Source: JAOTZA01 sp965224065 (lineage in GTDB: Bacteria > Acidobacteriota > Thermoanaerobaculia > Multivoradales > JAHEKO01). From it: a stretch of DNA of 64,000 nt. Positions within the stretch are counted from its first letter, which is position 1, and each line of letters starts with the position of its first letter. The DNA lies in the NCBI GenBank assembly GCA_965224065.1, contig CBDCYF010000005.1, positions 3,906,001 through 3,970,000 on the forward strand, written 5' to 3'. The notes under the pieces were generated by a model that was not told where the DNA came from, searched no databases, and saw nothing but the letters and a program-made list of their open reading frames with translations. Below are positions 31,255 through 40,123 of this stretch, piece after piece. The translations under genes were made by a program, and so were the position numbers.

Positions 31255-32217
31255 ATGACGGTACCAACAGCGGCAGTGAGGGCGACCGGCGACGCGGTGG
31301 ACGCGATCTCGCGTCTCGAGGCACAGGTGGCCCGCGTGGTCAAGGGCAAGTCCAAGGTCATCCGCGAAGCGGTGGTGTGCATCCTGGCGCGCGGTCACAT
31401 CCTGATCGAAGACGTGCCGGGGGTCGGCAAGACGACCCTTGCCCGCACGCTCGCCCGATCGCTGGGCCTCGACTTTCAACGGATCCAGTTCACCAGCGAT
31501 CTACTGCCCTCGGACATCATCGGGGTCACGGTCTTCCGGCAGAGCGAGCAGACCTTTGAGTTTGTGCCCGGGCCGGTCTTCGCCAACGTGGTCCTCGCCG
31601 ACGAGATCAACCGGGCCAGTCCCAAAACGCAGTCGGCGCTCCTCGAGGCGATGAGCGAGCGCCAGGTCACCGTCGACCGCCACCGCCACGAGCTGCCCGA
31701 GCCGTTTATCGTGATGGCGACCCAGAACCCGCTCGAGCATGTCGGCACGTTTCCACTTCCGGAGTCGCAGCTCGACCGCTTCTTGATGTCGCTCAAGCTG
31801 GGTTACCCCCCTCGCGATGAAGAGCGCTCGCTGCTTCTGTCGGGGGGTGTTCAGAATCTGCTGAGCGAGATCCAGCCGGCGGTCTCCGCTGAAGAGATCG
31901 TCGAGCTCCAACAACGGGCCCAGCAGATCAAGGTGACCGAAAAGCTGGCCGACTATGTTCTGGCGCTCGCCGAAGCGACCCGCAGCTCGCAGCAACTGCT
32001 CCTGGGAATCTCGACCCGCGGGGTGCAGGGTCTGCTGGCCGCCACCAAGGCCCTGGCGCTGTGCGAAGGCCGCGAGTTCGCGGTGCCGGATGACGTGCAG
32101 AGACTGGCCCCCGCGGTCCTCTCGCACCGCATCGCCCTCAAGGTCGGCAGCTCGAGCCTTGCCGTGCGACGCGAGGCGATCCGCAAGATCGTTCACGAGA
32201 CCCCGGTTCCGGCGTGA
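31255..32217 (+). CDS. MoxR-family AAA+ ATPase
   Basis: 320 residues from ATG 31255 (the longer frame is antisense-like low complexity). Walker A VPGVGKTT (54-61), Walker B VVLADEINR (112-120), the MATQNPLEHVGTFPLPESQLDRF arm and sensor region TRGVQGLLAATKALAL are typical of MoxR. Members act as chaperones that fit metal cofactors or assemble complexes with VWA-domain partners. Here the partners are a DUF58 protein and a transglutaminase-like membrane protein directly downstream, a frequent MoxR-DUF58-TgpA arrangement. Confidence 0.94.
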   Translation: MTVPTAAVRATGDAVDAISRLEAQVARVVKGKSKVIREAVVCILARGHILIEDVPGVGKTTLARTLARSLGLDFQRIQFTSDLLPSDIIGVTVFRQSEQTFEFVPGPVFANVVLADEINRASPKTQSALLEAMSERQVTVDRHRHELPEPFIVMATQNPLEHVGTFPLPESQLDRFLMSLKLGYPPRDEERSLLLSGGVQNLLSEIQPAVSAEEIVELQQRAQQIKVTEKLADYVLALAEATRSSQQLLLGISTRGVQGLLAATKALALCEGREFAVPDDVQRLAPAVLSHRIALKVGSSSLAVRREAIRKIVHETPVPA

Positions 32218-32265
32218 TCGCCTCGGGCTCCGCGCGCGGGGCCGCCAATCCGTGAGCAGGACTCC

Positions 32266-33276
32266 GTGAGCCCGACGCCTCTTACCTTCGAGCGAGTGCG
32301 GATCACGCGCGTCGGAGTCGGCTACTTGCTGGTCACCGTCCTGGTGGCGATCGCCGCGGTCAACACGGGAAACAACGCCCTTTTTCTGATCGAAGGTGGG
32401 CTGCTTTCGCTACTGGTCATCAGTGGCGTGGCCTCGCGTCGCAACCTGCGCAGGCTGGATGTGCGTCTCGGCAAAGCGGTCGAGGTCCACGCGCGTCAAC
32501 CGTTCTCGATCTCTCTCGACATCGAAAACCGCGACCGCTGGCTGGCGCGGCGTTTTCTCGAGATCACCGGTCCCGATTCGGTCGAGCCCCTGGTGATCCC
32601 GTACATCGGGCGAGGACGTGTGCGCCGGGACCGGCTGCACTTTCATTTCGAGCGGCGCGGCATCCACCACATCCCCGCCTTGCGCGTGTCTTCTATCTTT
32701 CCTCTGGGCCTGTTTCTGAAGGCGATGCGGGCCCACGCCGATCTCGAAGTCCTGGTCTATCCGCCGATCTTGCCGCTCGACGATCCCTTCCGGATGGCGC
32801 TGGGCCAGGCCGGCGAGGAGACCGCGCCGCGAAAAGGCTGGGGACACGATCTGTACGCGCTGCGGAGCTTTCGGCCCGGCGACGACCCGCGAGGCATCCA
32901 CTGGAAACGCACCGCCCGGACCGGAGAGCTCGTCTACATGGAGCGAGAGGCCGAGGAGGGACGCCGGCTGTCGATCCTGCTCGACAATGCGGTCGGCCCG
33001 CTCGAGGACAGAGAATCCGAGGAGCGCTTCGAGCACCTGGTGAGCGAGGCAGCGAGCGCCGCGGTCGATTTTCTCGAGAACGGTTTTGAAGTGGCGCTGA
33101 CCACGAGATCGGGCAACGTGCGCTTCGGACGCGGGGCGGCCCACCGCAGGCGGCTCCTCGAGACCCTGGCCTTGTTGCCGGTGCTCGACTTCGATCCAAC
33201 GCCTCTCGCGGCCGGCGACGAAGCCGACCGCGAGCTTCGTTTGGCCGTCGGCTCACCGCAGGCGGTGGCGGGATGA
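32266..33276 (+). CDS. DUF58 domain protein
   Basis: 336 residues from GTG 32266 (AGCAGGA upstream). Two N-terminal membrane helices (about 13-50), then a beta-rich part and the DUF58 signature DLYALRSFRPGDDPRGIHWKRTARTGELVYMERE (about 200-235), followed by a VWA-like fold with LSILLDNAVG. DUF58 proteins are the usual MoxR partner; the two often go with cell-envelope or stress functions. Its stop overlaps the start of the next gene (ATGA). Confidence 0.9.
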   Translation: MSPTPLTFERVRITRVGVGYLLVTVLVAIAAVNTGNNALFLIEGGLLSLLVISGVASRRNLRRLDVRLGKAVEVHARQPFSISLDIENRDRWLARRFLEITGPDSVEPLVIPYIGRGRVRRDRLHFHFERRGIHHIPALRVSSIFPLGLFLKAMRAHADLEVLVYPPILPLDDPFRMALGQAGEETAPRKGWGHDLYALRSFRPGDDPRGIHWKRTARTGELVYMEREAEEGRRLSILLDNAVGPLEDRESEERFEHLVSEAASAAVDFLENGFEVALTTRSGNVRFGRGAAHRRRLLETLALLPVLDFDPTPLAAGDEADRELRLAVGSPQAVAG

Positions 33277-35342
33277 CGTTTCGCCACCAAAAGCGGATGC
33301 TCCTCGGCGCCCTTGCGTTGCTGGCGCCCGTGCCGTTGCCGTTTAATGAGGTGGTGGGTTGGGCCGAGGTCGTGGCGTTCTGGCTCGCCGTCTGTCTGTT
33401 TCTTTTTCGGACCTCGAGCGGCAAATACGACGAGCTCCCCAACTGGGCGCTCAACTGTCTGGGTCTTGCCTATCTGCCCTTTCTGATCTTCGAGCTACGG
33501 CAGGTCGTCTTTGGCCAGGTGCTTCACAGCGTCGTTCACCTGGTCCTCTACACCCTCTCGATCAAGCTCTTTGCCTTGCGCGGAGAGCGCGACAAATGGC
33601 ACGCGTTTCTGGCCGTCTTCTTTCTTTTTGTGGCGTCGATGGGCTCGAGTGTCCACCCGGCTTCACTGTTGTATCTGGCCTGCTTTCTGGGGCTGGCCAT
33701 CCACACGCTGGTGCGTTTTGCCGGGTTCGAGATCCTGAGCCGGCCGGGCGCCCCCAGCCGCCGCTACCGGCCCGTCCCGGTGCGTGGCTTTACGACCTTG
33801 AGCGCGGCCCTGGTCGTCCTGGGCGCGATTCCCTTCTTTGTGTTTTTTCCCCGTCTGCGCCAGCCGTACATCCTGGGCAGCATCTCGGCTCCGGGCGGAG
33901 TCACCCAGACCGCCGGATTTGACGACAGCTTTGGGCTCAACACCATCGGCCGGACCCGTTTGAGCCGCGGGGTGGCGTTGCGCTACCGGTACGTCGGCGA
34001 GGCTCCACCGTGGGCCTCGCACCGCTTCAAGGCCGCCACGTATTCCCGGTTTGACGGCCGCCGGTGGCGGCGAACGGCGGCTCGAAGCGACAACGTCACG
34101 CGGCGAACCGACGGCTTCTTCCACCTGGCCGACGAACGGCCGCGGTGGTGGATCGACATCTGGCGGCCCGGGCAGTTGGGGCCCGAGCTGGTGCTGCCGG
34201 TCGAGACGACGTACATCGATGCGCCGGCGCCTTTTCTGGTCATCGGGGACGACGGTGTGGTGAGGCTGCCGGCCGAGCGCGGCGCCACAACGGCCTACCG
34301 GGCCGGTGTCAATACGCGGCCGGTGCTCGCGCCCGACGGCGCTCGCTCCCGCCGCCAGGTCGAGCTCGACCCGGGCGGCATCACCCCCCGGATCGCCGCG
34401 CTGGCCGAGGAGGTGATGGGGGAGGGCGACATCCGCGAGCGCGTCAAGCGGCTGGAGAGCTACCTTCGCGGCGCCGACTTCACCTACACGCTCGATGTGG
34501 GCAACCTCACCGGCGAAGCGCCGATCGAGCGTTTTCTGTTCGAGACCCGCCGGGGCTACTGCGAGTATTTCGCCACCTCGATGATTCTGATGCTGCGGTC
34601 GCAGGGGATTCCGGCCCGCCTGGTGGCCGGGTTTCTGGGCTCGGAGAAGAACCCGATCGAGGAATACTACATCGTGCGCGAGGAAAACGCCCACGCGTGG
34701 GTCGAGGCCGACCTGCCCGGCAGCGGTTGGGTCGTGCTCGATCCGACACCGGGAGTCCTGGGCGAGGCCGGCGAATCGGCCGGTGTCATGTCGTTTCTGA
34801 GCCAGGCCTACGACTACCTGGTTTTCCGGTGGGACCGGTACGTGTTGACCTATGGCTTCAACGATCAGGTTGGGCTCTTTGTCCGTTTCCGTACCGCCTG
34901 GCGTGAGTGGTGGGACGGGCTCGCGCCGGAGATCAAGGCGCCCGAACCCGAACAGCGTCGCGAGCCTGAGCCGCAGGTCGGACCGGTCGACAACGAGCTC
35001 GGTGTCGAGTTCGACTGGGTGCGGGCGGCGCCGCTGGCCGGTCTTCTCGTCCTTTTTGTGCTCTGGCTGCTGGCGAGGCGTCCCATCGACCCGGTGCGCG
35101 CCTACCAGGCCTTGCGCCGGGCCCTCGAGCGTGGTGGTGAACCACCGGTACCCTCGACCCCACCGCTCGAGATCGCCGACCGCCTGGTGAGCCGATACCC
35201 GGCGGCGGCGTATGAGACTCAGAGGGTCATCGACTTGTATCTGCGCGACAGCTTCGAGGGCGAAACGTTAAGCCCCGAAGAACTGGCCGAGCTCCAGGAC
35301 CGCCTACGCCAGGCCAAGCGGAAATATCGTAAGAGTGCGTAG
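33273..35342 (+). CDS. TgpA-type membrane transglutaminase-like protein
   Basis: A 689-residue protein with about six N-terminal membrane helices (DUF3488), then a large extracytoplasmic domain with transglutaminase-like core: RRGYCEYFATSMILMLRSQGIPARLVAGF (Cys), NAHAWVEADLPGSGWVVLDPTPG (His, Asp), a seventh membrane segment (LLVLFVLWLLAR) and a C-terminal DUF4129-like helix bundle. The catalytic Cys-His-Asp triad is intact. TgpA is essential in Pseudomonas and its substrate is unknown. The ATG overlaps the DUF58 stop by 4 bases, so the three genes are coupled. Confidence 0.92.
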   Translation: MTFRHQKRMLLGALALLAPVPLPFNEVVGWAEVVAFWLAVCLFLFRTSSGKYDELPNWALNCLGLAYLPFLIFELRQVVFGQVLHSVVHLVLYTLSIKLFALRGERDKWHAFLAVFFLFVASMGSSVHPASLLYLACFLGLAIHTLVRFAGFEILSRPGAPSRRYRPVPVRGFTTLSAALVVLGAIPFFVFFPRLRQPYILGSISAPGGVTQTAGFDDSFGLNTIGRTRLSRGVALRYRYVGEAPPWASHRFKAATYSRFDGRRWRRTAARSDNVTRRTDGFFHLADERPRWWIDIWRPGQLGPELVLPVETTYIDAPAPFLVIGDDGVVRLPAERGATTAYRAGVNTRPVLAPDGARSRRQVELDPGGITPRIAALAEEVMGEGDIRERVKRLESYLRGADFTYTLDVGNLTGEAPIERFLFETRRGYCEYFATSMILMLRSQGIPARLVAGFLGSEKNPIEEYYIVREENAHAWVEADLPGSGWVVLDPTPGVLGEAGESAGVMSFLSQAYDYLVFRWDRYVLTYGFNDQVGLFVRFRTAWREWWDGLAPEIKAPEPEQRREPEPQVGPVDNELGVEFDWVRAAPLAGLLVLFVLWLLARRPIDPVRAYQALRRALERGGEPPVPSTPPLEIADRLVSRYPAAAYETQRVIDLYLRDSFEGETLSPEELAELQDRLRQAKRKYRKSA

Positions 35343-35380
35343 ACGGCGTCAGCGGGCGGGCGCTGGCGACTTCACGGAAC

Positions 35381-35645
35381 GGGCGGGGACAAGCCCCGCC
35401 CCTACAAAAGAGGGTCGGCCCATCGCAGTACCAATATCTCCAGGGCAAACCCGCGCGGTGCCGTTGCCTCCGCGGTCCCTCCGGAGATCGCCACCCGTGT
35501 CCGGGCGGGGGCAAGCCCCGCCCCTACAAAAGAGGGTCGGCCCATCGCAGTGCCAATATCTCCAGGGCAAACCCGCGCGGTACCGTTGTCTCCGCGGCCC
35601 CGCGGTAATCACTACCCGTGTAGGGGCGGGGCTTGTCCCCGCCCG
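35381..35645. repeat. REP array, left of the RAYT gene
   Basis: Two tandem units of about 122 bp (cores at 35381-35405 and 35502-35527) share the core, ACAAAAGAGGGTCGGCC, the GCAGTACCAATATCTCC block and a GGGCAAACCCGCGCGG stretch, then diverge towards their ends. A third core in the opposite orientation is at 35620-35645, ending six bases before the RAYT stop codon. Core is CGGGCGGGG, a 4-base CAAG/ACAA loop and CCCCGCCC, followed by CTAC. This fills the 308-base gap after the transglutaminase gene. Confidence 0.9.
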
Positions 35646-35650
35646 CTTCT

Positions 35651-36124
35651 TCAGAGGCTCCACTCGAAGGACCCACCGAGCGGGTATTCCTGGTACTCGG
35701 TTACCAGCCCGGCTCGCACCGGGTTGTTGAGAATGTACAGCGCCACGGACCGTAGCTCTTCATGAGTTCGAATCGCCCGATCGTAGTAGCCGCGTTGCCA
35801 GAAACGCGAACGATCCCCGGATTCCCTCCAAACGCGGTAGCAAAGCGATTTCCATTTGCAAACAAAGTCCGAGATGGATGATTTCTCGGTCGCGCCGAGC
35901 AGCAGGTGGACATGATCGGGCATCAAGCAGTACGAGTAGATCGGGTTGCCATGCATCGAGTGAAGTTCGGAAAGGAGAGCGACACATGTGTGGCCGAATC
36001 CGATGTTTCGGAAGACACGCACGCGGTGGAGCGTACAGATCGTGATCACAAATGCGCGGTCGTTGCCGATGTAGGCCTCAGGCGGGAGACGATGTTGTTT
36101 GCGACACGGACGATGCATTGTCAT
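35651..36124 (-). CDS. REP-associated tyrosine transposase (RAYT)
   Basis: A 157-residue single-strand DNA transposase of the Y1/IS200-like HUH fold. The start ATG 36124 (or 36118) is proposed because upstream codons of the longer frame are a REP translation. Motifs are AFVITICTLHR near the start, HUH motif MPDHVHLLLG and the helix ALYILNNPVRAGLV whose Tyr is the likely nucleophile, preceded by RFWQRGYYDRAIR. RAYTs lack flanking IS ends of their own and act on REP palindromes, which lie on both sides here. The gene is intact, with no frameshift, and has no ribosome site visible. Confidence 0.9.
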   Translation of the reverse strand: MTMHRPCRKQHRLPPEAYIGNDRAFVITICTLHRVRVFRNIGFGHTCVALLSELHSMHGNPIYSYCLMPDHVHLLLGATEKSSISDFVCKWKSLCYRVWRESGDRSRFWQRGYYDRAIRTHEELRSVALYILNNPVRAGLVTEYQEYPLGGSFEWSL

Positions 36125-36164
36125 AGTCAAAAGGACGCGTTTTGTCCCGGCGACCTGACAAGAA

Positions 36165-36306
36165 CGGGCGGGGGCAAGCCCCGCCCCTACACGGTTGGTG
36201 TTTCCGGAAGGGGCGTGGGGGCAACGGTACCGTGCACGTTTGCCCAGGAGATATTGGTACTGCGGGTCCAACCCTCTTTTGTAGGGGCGGGGCTTGCCCC
36301 CGCCCG
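36165..36306. repeat. REP array, right of the RAYT gene
   Basis: Two cores in opposite orientations (36165-36190 and 36281-36306) enclose GGGCAACGGTACCGTG and an inverted copy of the spacer block, GTTTGCCCAGGAGATATTGG at 36238. This mirrors the arrangement on the other side of the RAYT gene. The rest of the gap to 36332 (26 bases) holds nothing recognisable. Confidence 0.9.
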
Positions 36307-36332
36307 CCGATGGGCCGCCGGCCGAGCGATCC

Positions 36333-37772
36333 CTAGTACGCGTTGCGCCACAGGCCGTGGCGCAGGGTCATCCAGAGGATCTTGACGTCGAGCCCGAGGG
36401 ACCAGTTCTCGATGTAGTACAGGTCGTACTGGATCCGCTTGCGGATGGAGGTGTTGCCCCGCCAGCCATGGACCTGGGCCCAGCCGGTGATCCCGGCCTT
36501 GACGCGGTGGCGCAGCATGTACTGCGGGATCTTGCCCTTGAACTCGCGCACAAAGGCGGGGCGCTCGGGTCGCGGTCCGACGATCGACATGTCGCCCATC
36601 AGGACGTTGAAAAGCTGGGGCAGCTCGTCAAGTGACCAGCGGCGCAGCAGCGAGCCCACAAGGGTGCGGCGTGGATCGTCCTTGATCGCCCACACCGGGC
36701 CGGTCGTGGCCTCGGCGTCGACCCGCATCGAGCGCAGCTTGAGGATCCAGAAAGAGCGCCCATCGAGCCCCATGCGCTCCTGGCGGTAGAAGATCGGGCC
36801 CCGGTCCTCGATCCAGATCGCCAACGCCACCAGCGGGAAAAACGGCGCCAGACCGACCATCGCCAGCGCCGCGATGGAGACGTCCATGGCTCTTTTGATC
36901 AGGCTGGACCAACCGCGCATCGGAACCTGGCTCAGGTTGATCACCGGCGTGCCGTCGAGATCCTCGAAGACCGCCTTGAGAGTGGCGTACTGGAGGATGT
37001 CGGGCACCATCTTGACCTCGACACATTCGCTGCCAACCGCCCGTAGGACCTCCATGGTGCGGCTGTGCGCCTCGAGTGGGAGCGCCAGGTAGACTTGGTC
37101 GACGCTCTCGCGAACCAGCGTTTCCTCCATGTCGCCGGTGGTTCCGAGCACCGAGACGCCGTCGTAGGAGGCTCCTGCCTTGGCTGGGTCGTCGTCCACA
37201 AAGCCGACGACCTGGAAACCGAGCTCCTTGTGCGCGGCCAGCTTGGCGGCGACCTCGCGGCCGAGCTCTCCGGCACCGGCGATCAAGATGCGCTGGAGGT
37301 TTCTGCCCTGGAGCCGGATGCGGCGCAGATAGGCGCGGACGACGCTTCGCGCCACCACCAGCAAGGCAATGTCGAGCAGAGTAAAAAGCGCCAGAAACGA
37401 TCGGCTGTAGTTGAGCGGCTCGACCCCCGTGCCGTCTGGGCGCGGCACGTCGAAGCGCAACCAGGTGATGATGCCCATCAGCAGGACCAGGCCCAGGATG
37501 ACCGCCACCAGCATGGTGAGCGCCTCGTCCACGCCGCTGCGTCCACGCCGGATCTGGTAGAGGCCGTGGAAATGGAACACCACGACCCACACGATCAGCA
37601 CGATCGGGAGCAGCAGCAGGTAGTACCGGAAGTCGGGGACGTGGGCCTTGGTAAAGGGAACCAGGTCGGTCGCGAAGCGGAGCTGCCAGGCGGCAAAGAA
37701 CGCCAGGATGGTGGCGGCGAGATCGCCGGCCAGATACATCCCGGTAGTGAGGCGGTAGCGTTGACTGATCAA
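36333..37772 (-). CDS. polyprenyl glycosylphosphotransferase (WcaJ-like)
   Basis: A 479-residue enzyme that moves a sugar phosphate from a nucleotide sugar to undecaprenyl phosphate, starting an exopolysaccharide unit. Four to five N-terminal membrane helices, a CoA-binding-like domain (QRILIAGAGELGREVAAKLAAHKELGFQVVGF), a further helix (MDVSIAALAMVGLAPFFPLVALAI) and the sugar transferase catalytic domain (KLRSMRVDAE, DELPQLFNVLMGDMSIVGPRPE, KAGITGWAQVHGWRGNTS). Size matches the family. Start TTG 37772 has GGAGAG nine bases upstream and overlaps the preceding stop (TTGA). It is the last gene of a minus-strand run of glycosyltransferases. Confidence 0.93.
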   Translation of the reverse strand: MISQRYRLTTGMYLAGDLAATILAFFAAWQLRFATDLVPFTKAHVPDFRYYLLLLPIVLIVWVVVFHFHGLYQIRRGRSGVDEALTMLVAVILGLVLLMGIITWLRFDVPRPDGTGVEPLNYSRSFLALFTLLDIALLVVARSVVRAYLRRIRLQGRNLQRILIAGAGELGREVAAKLAAHKELGFQVVGFVDDDPAKAGASYDGVSVLGTTGDMEETLVRESVDQVYLALPLEAHSRTMEVLRAVGSECVEVKMVPDILQYATLKAVFEDLDGTPVINLSQVPMRGWSSLIKRAMDVSIAALAMVGLAPFFPLVALAIWIEDRGPIFYRQERMGLDGRSFWILKLRSMRVDAEATTGPVWAIKDDPRRTLVGSLLRRWSLDELPQLFNVLMGDMSIVGPRPERPAFVREFKGKIPQYMLRHRVKAGITGWAQVHGWRGNTSIRKRIQYDLYYIENWSLGLDVKILWMTLRHGLWRNAY

Positions 37773-38944
37773 CGGGCGGATCTCTCCTTGGTTGCCCTTG
37801 CTACAGATGCTACAGATGCTCGCGATGTTCCGAGAAGCTCTACCAGTTGACGATCGAATCTATCGACGGAGAACGCCTCGGCCCGCTCTCTCAGGTTCAA
37901 CAAATTGAACCGTACTCGTCGGCATTTGTCAATCGCCGTAATCAACGGCCCGGCGCTATCAGAGGCATCGGCGCCGGCGGCGTCCTCGCCGGCCGGATCG
38001 TAGAGCACCCCATGGACACCGTCGGTGACGATATCGAGCACCCCGCCGCGCCCGGCGGCCACCACCGGGCAGCCACAGGCCAGCGCCTCGACCGGCGAAA
38101 TGCCAAAATCCTCCACCCCCGGTTGCACAAAACAAGCGGCCTCACGATAGAGACGGCGCAGCTCCCGCGCATCCACCCGGCCGAGAAAGCGGACCCCTTC
38201 GCCCGCGCGCCGCGCCAGCCGCTCGCGCTCGGGTCCTTCGCCCACCAGCCTCAGCTCGAGCCCCAATCGGCGACAGGCCTCGATCGCCAGATCGATCCGT
38301 TTGTAGGGAGCCAGCGATACCGCCAGCGCGTAGCCGCCACGGTTCTCCTGCTCGGCTGGCCGGAAAAAGTCGGTATCGACCGGCGGGTGGATCACTTCGG
38401 CCTGACGTCCGTAGTAGCGCTCGATACGACCGGCGACAAAGGTCGAGTTGGCCACAAAACGATCCACGCGATCGGCGGTGGCGACGTCCCACCGCCGTAG
38501 CCGTGCCAGCTCTCGGCCGCGCAGCCACGCCACCGGACCGGTCTGTTTGGGGAAATAGGCCTTCTCCTGGTCCCAGGCATAGCGCACCGGCGTGTGGCAG
38601 TAGCAGATGTGCTGTGCCCCGGGGCCGGAAATGACTCCCTTGGCGACGCAGTGGCTCGACGAGACGATCAGATCGTAGCCGCTCAGATCGAAGCTCTCTA
38701 TGGCGCGCGGAAAGAAGGGCAGATACCGTCGGTAGTGGCGCCTGAGCCCCGGCGCCCGCTGCAGATAGGTCGTCCGGATGGGGTGGCTTTCGAGCTCTTC
38801 GCTCACGCTCCCTGCAAAGTGGAACAGCGTGTAGATGGGCGCCTCGGGGAAGTGCCGGGCGATCCGCTCCAGAACCTTCTCGCCGCCGCGCATCCCGGTC
38901 AGCCAGTCGTGGACCAGCGCGACGCGAGGCGTATCTGCGCTCAT
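37769..38944 (-). CDS. glycosyltransferase family 4 (WbaZ-like)
   Basis: 391 residues from ATG 38944, which overlaps the previous gene's stop by four bases. N-terminal Rossmann half has VALVHDWLTGMRGGEKVLERI, then SSSHCVAKGV and CYCHTPVRYAWD (typical of WbaZ mannosyltransferases); the C-terminal half has GRVDARELRRLYREAACFVQPGVEDFGISPVEALACGCPVVAAGRGGVLDIV with the Glu that contacts the nucleotide sugar. Likely adds a sugar (mannose is common) to a lipid-linked repeat unit. No membrane segment. Confidence 0.9.
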   Translation of the reverse strand: MSADTPRVALVHDWLTGMRGGEKVLERIARHFPEAPIYTLFHFAGSVSEELESHPIRTTYLQRAPGLRRHYRRYLPFFPRAIESFDLSGYDLIVSSSHCVAKGVISGPGAQHICYCHTPVRYAWDQEKAYFPKQTGPVAWLRGRELARLRRWDVATADRVDRFVANSTFVAGRIERYYGRQAEVIHPPVDTDFFRPAEQENRGGYALAVSLAPYKRIDLAIEACRRLGLELRLVGEGPERERLARRAGEGVRFLGRVDARELRRLYREAACFVQPGVEDFGISPVEALACGCPVVAAGRGGVLDIVTDGVHGVLYDPAGEDAAGADASDSAGPLITAIDKCRRVRFNLLNLRERAEAFSVDRFDRQLVELLGTSRASVASVARATKERSAR

Positions 38945-40059
38945 TCTTCGAGGACCTTCTGGTACGTCTGGCGGGTGAGCTCGGCGGTGCGCTGCCAGGA
39001 AAAATCCTCCGCGCGCCGTTTGCCCAGCTTGCGCAGCGCATCGCGGTGCTCGGCGTCGGTCATGCAATGCGCGATGGCTTGCGCGATTTCCTCGACGTCG
39101 AGCGGGTTGACCAGATCGGCGTACCCCTCGGCGACTTCCTTGAGCGCCGAGGTGTTGGAGGTGATGACCGGCACCCCGCTCGCCATGGCTTCGACGACCG
39201 GCAGGCCAAAGCCCTCATACAGGGTCGGGTAGAGAAACAGATCGGCACCCTGGTAGATGGCGGGCAGCTCGTCTTCCTCGACGTGCCCGACGAGCTGGAC
39301 CCGGTCGCCGATTCCGAGCTGCTCGGCGCGCTGGCGGATCTTGAAATCACGACCCGTGCGGTCTCCGACGCACACCAGTTGGGCGTCGAAGTCGCGGATC
39401 GCCAGCGAGCGGGCAAAGGCCTTGACCACGCCGTCGAGGTTTTTGTGCGGCTTCGGGTTGCCGACAAAAAGCGCGTAGGGCTTCTGGATCCCGTAGGTCT
39501 CGAGCACCGAGCGCCCATGTTCTTCTTCCACCGGGGCGCGAAATCGATCCGAAACGCCGGGGTAGACGACCTTGATCTTCTCGCCCGTCACCTCGAAGAA
39601 CTCGACCAGGTCGGCCTTGGTGTTTTGCGAATCGGCGAGGATGTGGTCGCCGCGCTGGAGGCTTCGCCGGATCGTGCGCTGGGCGTAGAAGTAGGCGAGC
39701 GAATTGGGCAGGAACTCGGGGTAGAGAAGGTGGATGATGTCGTGAATCGTCACCACCGCCTTGCACGGCACGACCCAGGGAAGCACGTAGTGGGTCGCGT
39801 GGTAGAGGTCGAGCTTCAAACGAAAGAGCCGCCAGGAGAGATCGACCAACTCCCGGACGCTGTAGGGGCGGGCCCTTTCGGTTACCAGATGGAAGTTGTC
39901 GGGCAGGTCGGGGAACTGCAGGTGATCCTGCGGTTGCAGCAGCAACACATAGCGGTCATCGCCATCGAGCCGCGCCAGGCTCTCGATCAGGTGGCGGATA
40001 TAGGTGCCGATGCCGAAATCGTTCAGCTTGCGGGCGTCGATGCCGATCGTGTGTCCCAT
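38941..40059 (-). CDS. glycosyltransferase family 4
   Basis: 372 residues, a GT4 retaining glycosyltransferase: GIDARKLNDFGIGTYIRHLIESLARL opening, HDIIHLLYPEFLPNSLAYFY acceptor region, LFVGNPKPHKNLDGVVKAF and VEEDELPAIYQGADLFLYPTLYEGFGLPVVEAMASGVPVITSNTSAL with the EX7E pattern. Same strand and 4-base overlap with the next gene. No other hint of specificity. Confidence 0.92.
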   Translation of the reverse strand: MGHTIGIDARKLNDFGIGTYIRHLIESLARLDGDDRYVLLLQPQDHLQFPDLPDNFHLVTERARPYSVRELVDLSWRLFRLKLDLYHATHYVLPWVVPCKAVVTIHDIIHLLYPEFLPNSLAYFYAQRTIRRSLQRGDHILADSQNTKADLVEFFEVTGEKIKVVYPGVSDRFRAPVEEEHGRSVLETYGIQKPYALFVGNPKPHKNLDGVVKAFARSLAIRDFDAQLVCVGDRTGRDFKIRQRAEQLGIGDRVQLVGHVEEDELPAIYQGADLFLYPTLYEGFGLPVVEAMASGVPVITSNTSALKEVAEGYADLVNPLDVEEIAQAIAHCMTDAEHRDALRKLGKRRAEDFSWQRTAELTRQTYQKVLEE

Positions 40060-40070
40060 GGCAGAGGATA

Positions 40071-40094
40071 ATTACGGTGACAGGATACTGAATT
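40071..40094. repeat. half copy of the ACAGGATACTTAATT repeat
   Basis: ATTACGGTGACAGGATACTG, continuing AATT, matches one arm of the inverted repeat at 7060-7169 with a single change. It sits in the 64-base gap between two GT4 genes. The second arm is missing, so it cannot form the long hairpin. Confidence 0.7.
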
Positions 40095-40123
40095 GTGGGT
40101 GATGACCGCGCTCGAGCATCCGT

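Larger units (their letters stand above)
35381..36306 (-). mobile_element. REPtron: RAYT transposase gene flanked by REP arrays
   Basis: A RAYT gene (35651-36124, minus strand) lies between REP cores on both sides: at 35381-35405, 35502-35527 and 35620-35645 on its 3' side, and at 36165-36190 and 36281-36306 on its 5' side. The outer cores on the two sides face opposite ways, and the spacer around GCAGTACCAATATCTCC occurs on the left (35425-35450, 35547-35572) and inverted on the right (36238-36263), so the element is a large imperfect inverted structure. RAYTs are domesticated single-strand transposases thought to spread REP palindromes; the rest of the window carries more cores. Confidence 0.85.

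Noticed and set aside
35381..35645. Tandem 122-bp units considered as a CRISPR array
   Set aside because: Only two units, with spacers that are conserved rather than unique, and no cas genes; the palindromic core and neighbouring RAYT explain it.
35335..35730. 131-residue frame and overlapping frames after the transglutaminase gene
   Set aside because: Again translated REP units (PRPLLQRL, GACPRPF type); not protein-like.
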